In this document: positions 21,768-32,235 of the stretch, one piece after another
Numbering within the stretch: the first letter of the stretch is position 1
How the letters are laid out: each line of letters begins with the position of its first letter
Assembly: GCF_027580225.2 (NCBI RefSeq)
Contig: NC_073352.2
Span: forward strand, 3,102,501-3,166,500
Reading direction: 5' to 3'
Length of the DNA: 64,000 nt
DNA from: Misgurnus anguillicaudatus
Lineage: Eukaryota > Chordata > Actinopteri > Cypriniformes > Cobitidae
Notes under the pieces: generated by a model
Database searches by the model: none
Seen by the model: the letters and a program-made list of their open reading frames with translations, nothing else
What the model was told of the DNA's origin: nothing
Position numbers and translations under genes: made by a program

Positions 21768-23060
21768 GTATCTGCTCTTTCTCTCCATCTCTCTTGAGGG
21801 TGTAATCATCATCAAAACAGACACAGAATGGTCCTATCCAGTAAGGAAATGTTTTCTGTCTTGCTTACAAAAATCTCCAGCTGGTATAAGCTTATAACGC
21901 GTCTATTTCATTAATATGATTCCCGAACTAATGACTCATCTGAACCGATTAATTTTAATGAGCAATTGAAACTATTGATCTGTACAATACCAAACATGAG
22001 ATGTCTGTCAATCAGTCATCTTAAAGCCAGGTAAAAATCACTTTTTTTTGCAAAGAGGGCAAGAAATTATGACAGTAATATCTGTGTCTGATAAATGCAT
22101 GGCCTATAATGTGGTGGAGGTTGTAAAACTCTTTATTGGTATCTGAAAATGCCTCTCATTTTATTTCCTGCACAATAAAGGATAGAGAAATCAGAGAGTG
22201 TGTGCTCATATTCAACATGTGTTTTTGTTGCCACATTTATTTTTAAAATAATCTGTAAAATAGTTGCACGCTTAAATACACTGTCATTATTTGTCCTGTG
22301 CTTTTACTTTTAAAGCTAGTTATTAATTTAGTTAATAACAAAACCGGCAGTAATCAAATGCAGAGGTAATTATGTAATATAATAAAAGAGTTCATACATT
22401 CATATACTCGTACAAACACAACCAACCCTTTGAAAGTAACTGTAACGCTTATGGCCCGGGGTGAAATTAGATGAAACTCACAAAAAAATTGATTATCACT
22501 CAATTCCTACATACATAAAGTCATTGCACAAATGTGGAGAAAAGAATATACATATTTTGAAGCAGAGGATAACTATAGGCCAAACGTTTAGACAAGCTGA
22601 TTTTCCAACAATTTCTGGATACAGTTGGGCTGGACTTCAGATGCATTATGGTCATTGAAAGTAAAACCGCAGCTTTATGTCTATAAAGGCAATACATAAA
22701 GCCAAAGAAGCCAGAATTAGTTATTTTTGTTATTATAATTAATTGAAGTTAATCTATTGTTCCTTAGCATTGCTGGTAAAATGACAGGAACCCACAGCAA
22801 ACCGAACCGAATCGGACCGAACCGTGGCGCCAAAACCGTAAACCGATCCGAACCATGCCATTGGTGTATCGTTACACCCCTAGTAGATTTGGTGCTTACT
22901 TATTGGTTAAGTTTGTTAAATTAAAACCCTAACCCTAAATATTTAACTTAACCCAGCAAATGTGTGCACATGTATCCATGATACCTACAAAGGAGCTTGT
23001 TGGAAAGGTGTGACATTAACTTCAGCTGGTGGACAATAAAACTGGTGAAAAAATCTAATA
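21768..23060. other. No gene seen
   Basis: AT-rich sequence containing a hAT solo end at 22790-22886. A frame at 22461-22658 has no recognisable features. CCCTAACCCTAA at about 22925 is two telomere-like units, too few to mean anything. Confidence 0.5.
22790..22886. repeat. hAT right terminus (GTTACACCCCTA)
   Basis: ACCGAACCGAATCGGACCGAACCGTG...TGTATCGTTACACCCCTA is the 3' end of a fish hAT family. There is no partner end in the window. Confidence 0.55.
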
Positions 23061-23089
23061 GACTTTGATTGAAAAAGGGACTCAAAGCA

Positions 23090-23290
23090 TATATAGAGAG
23101 GAGAGTATCACAGTGATGCGGGGGTTGAGCTCTTTTGACTTATTTGGGTCAGACAACCCCAGTTACCCTAGAGACCATGCAGCAATGCCCCAAGAATACC
23201 CTAGCAACTTTACGGCAACACACAGAAAACACCCTAGCATCTGCATATGGACCACCGAGAGCCCCACAGTAACCCAGTGACCATACCTAA
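23090..23290 (+). repeat. Fragment of CCCTAGCAAC-type repeat
   Basis: It contains ACCCTAGCAACTTTACGGCAACAC and ACACCCTAGCATCTG, related to the tandem block at 14916-15880 but more degenerate. Confidence 0.4.
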
Positions 23291-23439
23291 CCCCAGCATT
23301 GTGGTTGTGAGGTGGTTTAACAAAGACACAACTCTTTTTTGAGGTACAAAATAATCATATAACAATCTCACTGTAATGTACTAACTCAAGCATCATTTTG
23401 CACAGGATTCTTCCACCAACCTAGACTTACAGGGGTAGA

Positions 23440-23577
23440 GGCCAATTCGCACTGGTCAGACAACTACCAACTACAGACACCAACAGACACCCACATTCTA
23501 AAGTCTCATTTACTTTGATCCAACAACTGCCAACAGGGGTTTCACACTGGTCAGACAGACTCCAGTGCGAATTGGCC
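23440..23577. mobile_element. 138 bp short inverted-repeat MITE
   Basis: The ends are GGCCAATTCGCACTGG and CCAGTGCGAATTGGCC, a perfect 16 bp inverted repeat. A CTGGTCAGACA word also occurs near both ends. The flanks (GTAGA / TTACA) do not give a clean duplication. Entirely non-coding. Confidence 0.75.
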
Positions 23578-24065
23578 TTACAATGGATGTTACCTAAACT
23601 GAAACATGTTAAAATGTGAGATCAGATGATTCAATATTTTTACCGATCAATCTGATAAAGCTGAACTGACTTGAATGCATGAGATTAGTGAGTAGACAAG
23701 CTTTCTCTACATGTAGATTAGAAAAATAAAGTGTATATTCTGTAATGCATATTAACTTCAGGTTATAGCAAAACATAAGCAAACTATTGTTTATGAGCTA
23801 GTGTTTGGGAGATTTCTTATAAGAACATTATTAAGAACACCCTAACCTGTTAAATCATTGCTTGTTTGAAATTTACTCCATGATAGGACTAAATCAACTT
23901 TTAAACCTGGCCCCCAAAATATCAATATGAATAATTTCATAAATATCAATGTTGCATTATGACCCATTTAAGCATGTGTGTCAGGAGGAAGGTGTATGCA
24001 CATCACTATGTCATTCATCATACAGTTAAATTGTGCCGACTACCATGACACTTTACAAAACTTTT

Positions 24066-24270
24066 AGGGGCAGTTTCCCAGACAGGGCTTATCCTAGTCC
24101 CAGACTAAAATGCATGTTTGAGCTGCTTTAATTTAAACATATATCAGTGCCATTGTTTTGTCTCAAGTTTCACACCTGTATTGTTTTTGTAAGGTTTGTT
24201 TGTAAAAACTACTTAAATGTCCTCATATAACTAAGACCTAGACATGGATTAATCTAAAATCACCCTGTAT
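24066..24270 (+). repeat. Dispersed repeat (TTTCCCAGACAGGG type), copy 1
   Basis: It begins GGGCAGTTTCCCAGACAGGGCTTATCCTAGTCCCAGACTAAAATGCATGTTTGAGCTGC and continues to CTAAGACCTAGACATGGATTAATCTAAAATCACCCTG. The same order of motifs is found at 34132-34345 in the same orientation. This is a common zebrafish/carp repeat whose family name I cannot assign. Confidence 0.65.
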
Positions 24271-24867
24271 TGTTTACAAACAATCCAGTTTACAGTGGCA
24301 TTCCAAACTAAAAATTAGTTATTGGCCATGCACACACTGCAAAGTTTCAAAAGTGACAACCACATTTAAATGAGTCACTGAATCCTTTCGTCGTTCCATG
24401 TATGGTACATACCATAGTAACATTCTTTCAGGTTTGGTTTTACTTAAACCACAGTTGTGGTGCTGTAAATATTTGTAAGTGGGTAGGTGTGGCTTGCGAT
24501 ATTTTGGTTTACTATGAGCTTGTTTCCTTTATTTTTGCAACATCTGACGACACAAGTTAGTAGACACTCCATATCTCTTTCTGTGATTTCCTGCATTGTG
24601 CATACAGAAAAAAGACACATCATTTCCCTGATGCACGTTTAAATACATCAACAAGTTTTTAGTTCAGTTCCATACAAATTGCACAGAATTTCTGTACGGT
24701 TGTCACTACCTGCGTACTACGGGAGTTAATTTGGTTGTTAAATGTGGTGTAAATTACTGAACTGTGTTTGTACAGAACAGAAATAAGCACTAAAAGTGTC
24801 AACCTAATCTACAGTCCAGGCCCACGTTGTGAACTTGTAAACTATGCTTCCTTATATCCTGTAGACC

Positions 24868-24950
24868 AGGGATTTTTAAACTCCAGATCAAGACCCACTT
24901 GTGGGTCACACAGTGGGATATGGTGGGTCGCGTAAAGTCGCTTTGCTGTT
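24868..24950. repeat. hAT-like end fragment (GTGGGTC type)
   Basis: GACCAGGGATTTTTAAACTCCAG...GACCCACTTGTGGGTCACACAG...GGTGGGTCGCG resembles the left end of a vertebrate hAT family. It stops just before the Harbinger-like MITE at 24996. Confidence 0.45.
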
Positions 24951-24995
24951 GTTGTGGTGAAGCACTGCTGTAGACTTCACCAAAAAGCAATCTAA

Positions 24996-25529
24996 GGGCG
25001 CAGTCACACCAAAAGCGCTTTAAACGCTTGCAAACGCAAGGCGCGACGCACTGCCTTTTTTTAATAAAGAGCAGTGCGGCGCGTCTTTTCATATTGCTAA
25101 GCAACCACCGAGTCAGTTGTGTTGTCAATCAAATATTGAAGCGTGAGCGCTCTTTTGCTGTTAACTGTCATATTAGCAGAAACTTTAAAAAGAGGACGCT
25201 TGCTCTGACCTTGTTTGAGGGTGAGAGGTGCACAAACACGCAGGAGAGAGTGAGCGATTGGAGTCCGGTTCTTCAAAGCAACTGTAAACTTCACTCACCA
25301 CAACGTAAGGCCCGCCTCTCCCCTCATTCGATTGGACAATGGAAGACGCGAATGACGTCAGGCGCTTCTCCGCTCTCAGCGCTCCTTCAAAAACACGTGC
25401 GCGGCAGGCGGCAGAAAACCGCAAGGCGCTCGGCGCGCATAAACAGCGCGCAAACGCGCCCTGCCCATAGAATATCATTCAAAAAAGGCGCCTGCAACTG
25501 CCATAAACGCTTTTGGTGTGACTGAGCCC
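24996..25529. mobile_element. Harbinger-type MITE, TAA duplication
   Basis: The ends GGGCGCAGTCACACCAAAAGCG and CGCTTTTGGTGTGACTGAGCCC are inverted over 22 bp with few differences. TAA flanks both sides (24993-24995 and 25530-25532), the TWA-type duplication of PIF/Harbinger. The 534 bp body is strongly GC- and CpG-rich compared with its surroundings, which creates long chance open frames on both strands (25028-25525 plus; 25185-25478 minus). None shows a domain. Confidence 0.8.
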
Positions 25530-25532
25530 TAA

Positions 25533-27080
25533 GTGGTCTAATTCAGTAAAGTGATTTATAATACTGCTATAGTATTGATTCCACCAATTGGATATTCATA
25601 AAATTATTTCCTTTTGTGTTCTGAAGTAGAAATGATTTTACTTGCATTGAGACAAATCAATTACCCAAATAACAACATTAAGTAAAAAAATTAGCAGCTG
25701 TTCTGTTCGTGTTCCAGCAACACACGTGTCTTACAGGCCTAAGAAAATCAGGTTGATTATACTGTATGATGACAGAATGAATAGTACCTTAAATTACTAC
25801 CAACATATAATACAGAAGCACTACAGATCTCTTCAAACCAAGTGTATCACACATTTTTTATTTCATTTATTTATAATAATAAATAATAAACAGCTAGCAT
25901 TTTGCTTATTTGGTGCCACAGTAAAACATACATGCCAAACTCTGAAATCTCTTGCTGGGGTAGAAACTGACAGTCGAGATTGCCTCTATGTTTTTGCCGC
26001 CCACATAAATGCCCGTTTGGTGGTGATAACATAATTGCTCAGCGCAAACTCGCACCCACACACAATGCATGAGGAAAAGCACTAGATTGGCCTGTGAGCT
26101 ATTTCCTCAATAAAAATTTGCAACAAGATTGAATCAAAAACCACTCCATTACTTTTTATAAGCAGCTGAATCAGTCCTCCAAAGCACGGCTCCTTTTTTA
26201 TGGTCAATTTAATATCTAATCTTCAGATAAATAGGTGACAAGATACTGTATTCTATAGACCCATCATTTCATTAGTCAATACCACAACAACACTCACATA
26301 TCCAATCCAACTGCTCAGCACGTTCTTGCTCAGAAATAAGGCTGTAAGTGATAAAAAAAAGCGTTTTGCCATACCTGAGTTTCTCTTGGAGATATATTTA
26401 AGATTGATGGATGTCGCTGAATTGATGAGAAGGAACATGAATGCAGTAAGCTTCATCTTTCAGTGGTGTGCAGCTATGACAAAACCAGAAGAACAGAACA
26501 TGGTCAGCATATTTAAAAGAAAGGGATGAAGAAGGTAAGACAAAATAATAACATCTCAAGTTAGCAGTGAATAGTTTGCCATTTTAAATATTAAAGAACA
26601 CAACCAGCTGAGTGTGGACCATATAATCAAATACAGCTAAAATAATTGTAATGGTAAAATAACCCTGACTCATAATAAATTGATTTAACCAAATAGCAAA
26701 ACCTTAAAAAGGGGTTTAATCAAGTATATACAAACTGTACAGATGTTACTTCCATTCAGACAAATAAATAACATTTTAAATAAATTAATGCTAAATTAAA
26801 AGAATCAGCAGGTGTTTGTGTTCCATATATAATTTTCCAATACAAAATAATAACTGTCTCATTTATTTAATTGGATTCTCTGTTGACTTTTAGAACTTCT
26901 GATATTGTTTTATGTTGAGCATTACTATTTTGCTAAGTGCAGAAAAAGAAAGATTTTCGAATTTAAACTTCATTTTAGTCTTTTATCGTAAGGTCCAGAA
27001 GTGTGTAAATGTAAAAGAAAGAAGAAGAAAAGAAATTGACACCAAGAGACCTTAAAGGTTAGCCAAAACAAAGAAAAACA
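25533..27080. other. No gene seen
   Basis: AT-rich, apparently single-copy sequence. The open frames at 25726-26034, 26253-26456 and 26326-26529 have no recognisable domain. Confidence 0.5.
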
Positions 27081-27084
27081 GCAT

Positions 27085-27235
27085 GGAAAGTTTCTAGAGT
27101 TGGAAAAAGGTCTCATGGACAGATGAAATGAAGATTAACCCACATCAGAGTGAAGTAGTAGTGGAACTGCTTAAATCCAGACTACACCATCTCGTCTGTG
27201 AAACAGGGGTGACAAAGGCATGTACTGTATGGCTG
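27085..27235 (+). pseudogene. Tc1-like transposase fragment (first catalytic Asp region)
   Basis: From 27110 the frame reads VSWTDEMKINPHQSE, matching the V-L-W-[ST]-D-E-[ST]-K-I-N segment around the first catalytic aspartate of Tc1-like DDE transposases. It continues through degraded sequence to CACCATCTCGTCTGTGAA (the TSSVKHGGG region) and CATGTACTGTATGGCTGCTAC (the WACMAA region). Small deletions put these pieces out of phase. Tc1 transposases cut and paste at TA. This relic of about 50 codons cannot work. The ends of its element are not visible. Confidence 0.65.
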
Positions 27236-27326
27236 CTACACATAAGCTGCATTTCCATTGTCTGGATTGGTACTATGCAGCTCGACTCGTCTTGATTTAC
27301 TTGTGCTCGGTTTGGTTTACCATTAA

Positions 27327-28588
27327 GGCTATGTTTACATTAATGCGTTTATCCTTTAAAACGCGTTACTTCTGCTACGTTTACGCCTTTCATCTACACT
27401 ACATCACCGTTTTCAACCCTCATAAACGGATTCGTTCGCAAACGCTGAAGACCCTGTTTTAGTTTGAGAACTCAGACGTTGCTCTGAGTGTAAATGAACG
27501 TAGACGAAGTCTTATGTAAACGAACAGCTGATGTTAACGTGACAGCGCATCATTTTTAAAGTAAAAATTATTTTTATTCAGGCAAACAGAGGTTTTGCCA
27601 AAAATAGTAAACATCTACCAACCAGCTATTATAAACGCTATATCGGATTGTTTTAACATGTATCCTTATAGATAATGTCTGTTTGATATTTATGTTTGAG
27701 TATTGTTGGGTTTGAGAATTGTTGTAATGTGTTTATGTTTTGTTTAAATTTAGTTAGCTTTCGAAAGATAGACTGTAATTTTAAACGCCATATAGGCGTT
27801 GTAAAGGCCAATATGAAGGGAGAATTGTAATGGGTCAGACATTATTTTCCAGTTTAATGTAAGTTGTGTTTGCTACTTTAAAATGAATTTCGTTTCAGAT
27901 AATTTGTCTCTTAATTTTGATCGATGTTTTGTTGATAAGTTTTGTGAATATAAATTAATAAAAACAATAAACTCAACGTCATTAATATATAATGCTCGTT
28001 TAGGCGCTATTCCTGTGTTGCTAGCGGAGGAAGTGCACGGACCTCGCACACTTTTAAAAATGAATGCAATAAGCATTACTGGTAGGCTAAAGCAATACTT
28101 CACCTCTTACTATGTTTGATTGAAGTTTGCATTTGCTGAAATTTAGTTTGTTTAGTACTGTTCACTTGAATGCTTTCTTTTTAAATCATAAAGACCTTTC
28201 TGTTTAGTTATAAAATCAAAACTAACCTATTAATCATATTAATATGTTGTAGGGGGGAGCTAGAACAGTAAAATACTTTCCCAAACACATTTTTATAGGT
28301 TCAAAAATAGTGTCTGTTATAGTTGCCAGCAAAGGACCCAGGTATGACTTTTTGTCAATATCGCACACCCCTAGGCTGCATAAATGCGCAAATGTAAGCT
28401 ATTATTAGAGTAATAAGTTATTTTACACTTTTATGCGCATGCCCAGTTACATGATTGGTCATGTTTCATGCATTTATGGTGGTGTATAGTGTGGATGAAG
28501 ATTCTTTTTAAAATGCCAGTATAAACGAGGATCGTTTTCATTTTAAAATGCCGTTTTAAAACGCAAATGCTCTAATATAAACAGGGCC
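27327..28588. mobile_element. 1.26 kb Harbinger-like element, TAA duplication
   Basis: It begins GGCTATGTTTACATTAATGCGTTT and ends AAACGCAAATGCTCTAATATAAACAGGGCC. The ends are inverted copies around a TGTTTA core, with repeated AAAACGC words near both. TAA flanks it (27324-27326 and 28589-28591). The interior is AT-rich and non-coding. The open frames at 27220-27462 and 27873-28119 (both strands) show no domains. Confidence 0.65.
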
Positions 28589-28591
28589 TAA

Positions 28592-29860
28592 GTTAAGTAC
28601 TGCTTCGGAGTGGGTGGGATTGTAGGCGTGTCGTTATATTTGCCGCTGCCTACTGCTGTGACCTCATAAGTGGGAGCAACAGAGCATCAATGGAATGCTG
28701 GGTTTTCCATACATTCATTCATTTGTCGGCCACAAAATCAAAACTGACCACCACAAATAGATTTTTGCACATCGTGTTCATCACTACCTCTGTCTCACAC
28801 AACAGTTTCTGTACAAACACCCCAACACAAACACAAGTTGCAAAAATCCAATGCATACATGTGCGCAGTGATCTACAGTGTTTTCACCTCACATTTTAGC
28901 ATCAACCTCAACCAAGGTGGTACTAAAAAAGAATTGGGTGCTACATACTGCACCCAGTGGAAAACCCCACAAAAGTAAGCTGTACAGACCCAAACCTGAG
29001 GTACTATGCAATGGAAAAGCACCAATAAAGTAGTGGCTCACTCAACTTTATTGATGTAACAGTAGCAGCTAAACCAACTAAAAAACAGCAGACTAACTAG
29101 CATAAAAATGAACAGTTTTACACACTTGACCTTAAAAAGGTGTACTGGTTGAGGCTTTTTGTCTTAAAAGCTGTAAGAACCTGTGTGTGCGTGTATGTGT
29201 GCGGGCACCTGTGTGAGCGTGTATTACGAGCGTGTCTGTTTATGGGTACGTTCACCTAAGAACCCATTAAGCACGTTTTAAAAGTATCTACTGAAAAATT
29301 TAAAGACTCCTTTCTAAAGCTTTCCCAGGGAAAATATAGTACATCTACAATAAAAGAGCCCATAGCTCTCTACAAACAACTTATATGCATGTAACTTTCT
29401 TCTAAGAGCTGAGGTTGCCGTCAGACTAATTTTTACTTATACTTAAATCTTTTAAAATGCACAGTCCCCTAAACCGTTTAAATGACAAGGTTACAGTTTT
29501 TTTGTCACTTTGGAATTTCCCACCAAATCGTTTTTTTACCTTGAATTTTTGTTCAAATTAATTATGTTCAGTTATACATGATGCCTTTTCCTGTACAGTA
29601 TTATCTCTGGAAGAATCCCTGCAAATAAAGCACCCGCGAAAATGCAGAAAGCTAATAGTTTAACACAAAGAAAAAAGTCACAAACTGACTTCATAAGAGA
29701 TTAGGTGAAACCAGCACTGGTCAACACGACTGACTGTATACAATATAGAAAATTCTGTAAAAAAGATGTATTTTGTGACAAGGTTGTTAGATGTTATTTT
29801 ATTTCATGCAGTTCAGCCCAAAGTGGTTCCTAGGACATTGCTAAACTTAAAATAGGAAAG
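28592..29860. other. No gene seen
   Basis: Mixed sequence with a GTGTGTG-rich patch near 29185-29240. No supported gene or repeat boundary. Confidence 0.5.
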
Positions 29861-29864
29861 GGGA

Positions 29865-30000
29865 TTTCAATCCTGCTCCTGGAGATCTACTGTCCTGCAG
29901 AGATCAGATCCAACCCAAATCAAACACAACTGATCCAGCTAATCAGGTTATTTGGGGTTACTTAAAAATAAGAAGCAGGATTGTTGGAAAGCAGGAATGA
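29865..30000 (+). repeat. Dispersed repeat (CTCCTGGAGATCTACTGTCCTGCAG type)
   Basis: It carries GATTTCAATCCTGCTCCTGGAGATCTACTGTCCTGCAGAG...CAACTGATCCAGCTAATCAGG, a very common cyprinid repeat. A second copy, interrupted by an insertion, lies at 31795-32235. Confidence 0.6.
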
Positions 30001-30355
30001 AATAAAGTATGCCGGTAGCTCTCCAGAAACAGTGCTGGGATTGTGCTAGTGTGTTCTGTGTGTTAGTTGTAGTGTGTTGGGCTGCACCCAGACCCTAAAT
30101 TTTGTGCTGCGATCGTGTGATCTTTAAGACCAATCTTAATACCATAATTTCTTTTAAAGTCAATGGAAGGTTGTTTGTTTATTTTTTTCTTAATGCCATT
30201 TTAGCCTCTATGGCAATTATAAAAATGAGAACTGGTTAATCTACACACAAGTTAATCTATACACTAGTTTATCTACACACATTAGGGGAAGAGCAATCTG
30301 CCATCTCATATTCACCAAATCTGCATGTTGGAGTGAGGAAACCACCCAGTTTGGA

Positions 30356-30770
30356 GTGAGTAAACCCACACTTTTCAATCCTTGCAGACCAATCAATGCA
30401 ACACCACTTCACTATCTAGCTTGGATTATTAACTCTAATGCCTTCCAAGTCTGTGAGAAACTTGGGGGAAAGTTTGATGACCAGCTAAACTTTATAATCC
30501 ACATCCTAAAAACTGCTTGGTCATGCAGTTACGTGCTTTACAACATCAGGAAAATCAGACCTTTCCTGTCTGATTATGCTATGCAGCTCCTAGTCCTGTT
30601 ATACCAAGACTGGACTACTGCAGTGCCCTACAGGCTGTAGGTGTGACTGGTGAAATTATGTGCCAACGTCCACCCAAGCTGTGGAATCCACCACAACTTT
30701 TTACAAAACAACTGAAAACACACCTTTTCTGCATTCATCTGACTTACCCCTGTCAACCCTTTTAGTCCTA
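30356..30770 (+). pseudogene. L2/Rex-like LINE reverse-transcriptase tail, internally deleted
   Basis: Frame 30356-30640 contains CEKLGGKFDDQLNFIIHI and SYVLYNIRKIRPFLSDYAMQ, matching the region after the reverse-transcriptase catalytic core in fish L2/CR1/Rex-type LINEs (LGV-x-D-x-x-L-x-F-x-x-H...RxALYNIRKIRPFLT). After a deletion, 30680-30745 reads LWNPPQLFTKQLKTHLFCIHL in another frame, matching the family's C-terminus (W-N-x-LP...FKxxLKTHLF). The intervening 60-70 residues are lost. The enzyme would copy its RNA at a nicked target, but this piece has no catalytic residues. Confidence 0.7.
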
Positions 30771-30823
30771 CTCTGTTTAAAGAACTTTTTGTTTTGTTTG
30801 TTTTATGTACAGTCCATGTACAG

Positions 30824-31680
30824 TCACAGAGTGTGTACGGAACACAGCAAAGCTAATGCTGGGTCTGGCTTCTCTGGGCACAGTGTTTGCAGGCTCACCA
30901 CATGATCTCTGAAAGGAGTGGTGGGAACCTTGGGCATGTAGCCGGGCCTGGGTCTCAGTGTTATACTGGAGTCAGCGAGCCCGAACTCTAGGCACAAATC
31001 GTCGACTGAGAATGTGTGCAGGTCCCCTACCCTCTTTATTGAGACCAATGCAATCAGGATCAAAGTTTTCATTGAGAGAAACTTGATATGCACTGACTGC
31101 AAAGGCTCAAATGGGGCCTTCTGGAGACACCTAAGCACCATGGACAGATCCCAAGAGAGTATAGATGGAGGACTAGGTGGATTCAACCTCCTCATCCCCT
31201 TAAAAAACCTGATGTCCAGGTCATGCTGACCGACTGACCTCCCAGCTATGGGCATAGATTGCAGCAAAATAGACCTTAATGGAGTAGAGGGACAGCCTCC
31301 TCTCCAGCCGGTCTTGAAAAAAGAAAGCACGACTCTGATCGGGCACTCTCGGGGGTTCTCTCACTGAGAAGAACACCACTCGATGAACAGGTTCCACTTC
31401 AGCACATAAGCGTGTCTCGTAGAGAGTGATTGCGCCAAAGTGATTGTGTTCGCTACTTGCAAGGGTAAGCCACTTAGAACATCCACGTCACATCCAAAGA
31501 CCACACGTGCAAAGATTCCACACGTCAGAATAGGGTGCCATGTTGTGCCCCATCCTTGAGATTAAAGGTCCTTCCTCAGGGAAATTCCCAAGGGAGGGGC
31601 TGTCGCGAGGAGCATGAGTTCGGGGAACCAAGTCCTTGTGGGCCAGTATGGAGCCACCAGTACTAAGACTAGTACATCTG
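30824..31680 (-). pseudogene. DIRS1-like tyrosine recombinase fragment
   Basis: On the minus strand, reading from about 31660 downward, degraded sequence gives HPILTCGIFARVVFGCDVDV (the linker before the recombinase). It then gives an open frame 31330-30824 with PIAGRSVGQHDLDIRFFKGMRRLNPP, SWDLSMVLRCLQKAPFEPLQ, LSMKTLILIALVSIKRVGDL and PRPGYMPKVPTTPFRDHVV, in the order of the fish DIRS1 recombinase. KRVGDL contains the first catalytic arginine. The later H-x-x-R and the nucleophilic tyrosine are missing because the copy is cut at about 30824. DIRS elements insert as circles through this enzyme instead of an integrase. The open frame of 168 codons is the best-preserved retroelement frame in the window. 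Confidence 0.8.
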
Positions 31681-31794
31681 GTTCATACATTTTGGATGAT
31701 GCTAGCTGATTGGCCCCTATCTGTGAAATAAAATGCTGAAGGATTTTGTGTAGGCTATTTTTCTTTCATGTGTAATCAATGTGTTACATCAAGG

Positions 31795-32235
31795 GTGGGG
31801 AATTCTGGTCCTGGAGGGCCACTGTCCTGCAGAGTTTAGTTTCAGCCCTAATTAAAAACACCTGAAAAATCTCATTAAAGGCCGTTTCACAATATGCGTT
31901 CTTGTCTGTACTTGTGTTCTTGTGGACTTGTGAAACGTCATCAGTCGCGGACCAAGTACTGTTCCAAATCAAAGTTCGCATCAAGCCCAAGTTCACATAA
32001 AATCCCCGGATGTGTTCTTGATCCGCCCATTTTATCGAGGATGCATCAGAGGAGACTTGTGTGGACTTATGACAGTGAAGTTTCCCAGAATGCATTTCGC
32101 GTCAGGAGTTCGTTCTTCCGAGTCTGAACTTGCAAGTTCGAACTACGAAGGACACAAGTCCAAGTTTGGCGTACTTGATATTGAGAAACGGCTAAAGTAT
32201 TTAGAATTATTGGAAATGAAATACAGGTGTACAAA
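31795..32235 (+). repeat. CCTGGAGGGCCACTGTCCTGCAG repeat, interrupted
   Basis: Left part 31795-31879: GGGGAATTCTGGTCCTGGAGGGCCACTGTCCTGCAGAG...CACCTGAAAAATCTCATTAAA. Right part 32197-32235 (GTATTTAGAATTATTGGAAATGAAATACAGGTGT) plausibly continues the consensus. The 313 bp element at 31880-32192 sits between them. Same family as 29865-30000. Confidence 0.55.
31880..32192. mobile_element. 313 bp inverted-repeat MITE with TAAA duplication
   Basis: The ends are GGCCGTTTCACAATATGCG and ATATTGAGAAACGGC, inverted. TAAA occurs on both sides (31876-31879 and 32193-32196), so the duplication is 4 bp. The interior contains repeated GTACTTGTGTTCTTGTGGACTTG-like words in both orientations, making the whole unit partly palindromic. 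The outer bases resemble those of 21546-21767. Superfamily not assigned. Confidence 0.7.

Noticed and set aside
22920..22940. Telomere-like CCCTAACCCTAA
   Set aside because: Only two units, not a telomeric array; common by chance.
25028..25525. 165-codon plus-strand frame (and 97-109-codon minus frames in the same place)
   Set aside because: They lie inside a CpG-rich Harbinger-type MITE with TAA duplications. Frames are open on both strands because of base composition, and no domain is visible.
30824..31330. Phage- or plasmid-type tyrosine recombinase
   Set aside because: The order of motifs is that of the fish DIRS1 recombinase, and there is no other bacterial or phage sequence around it.
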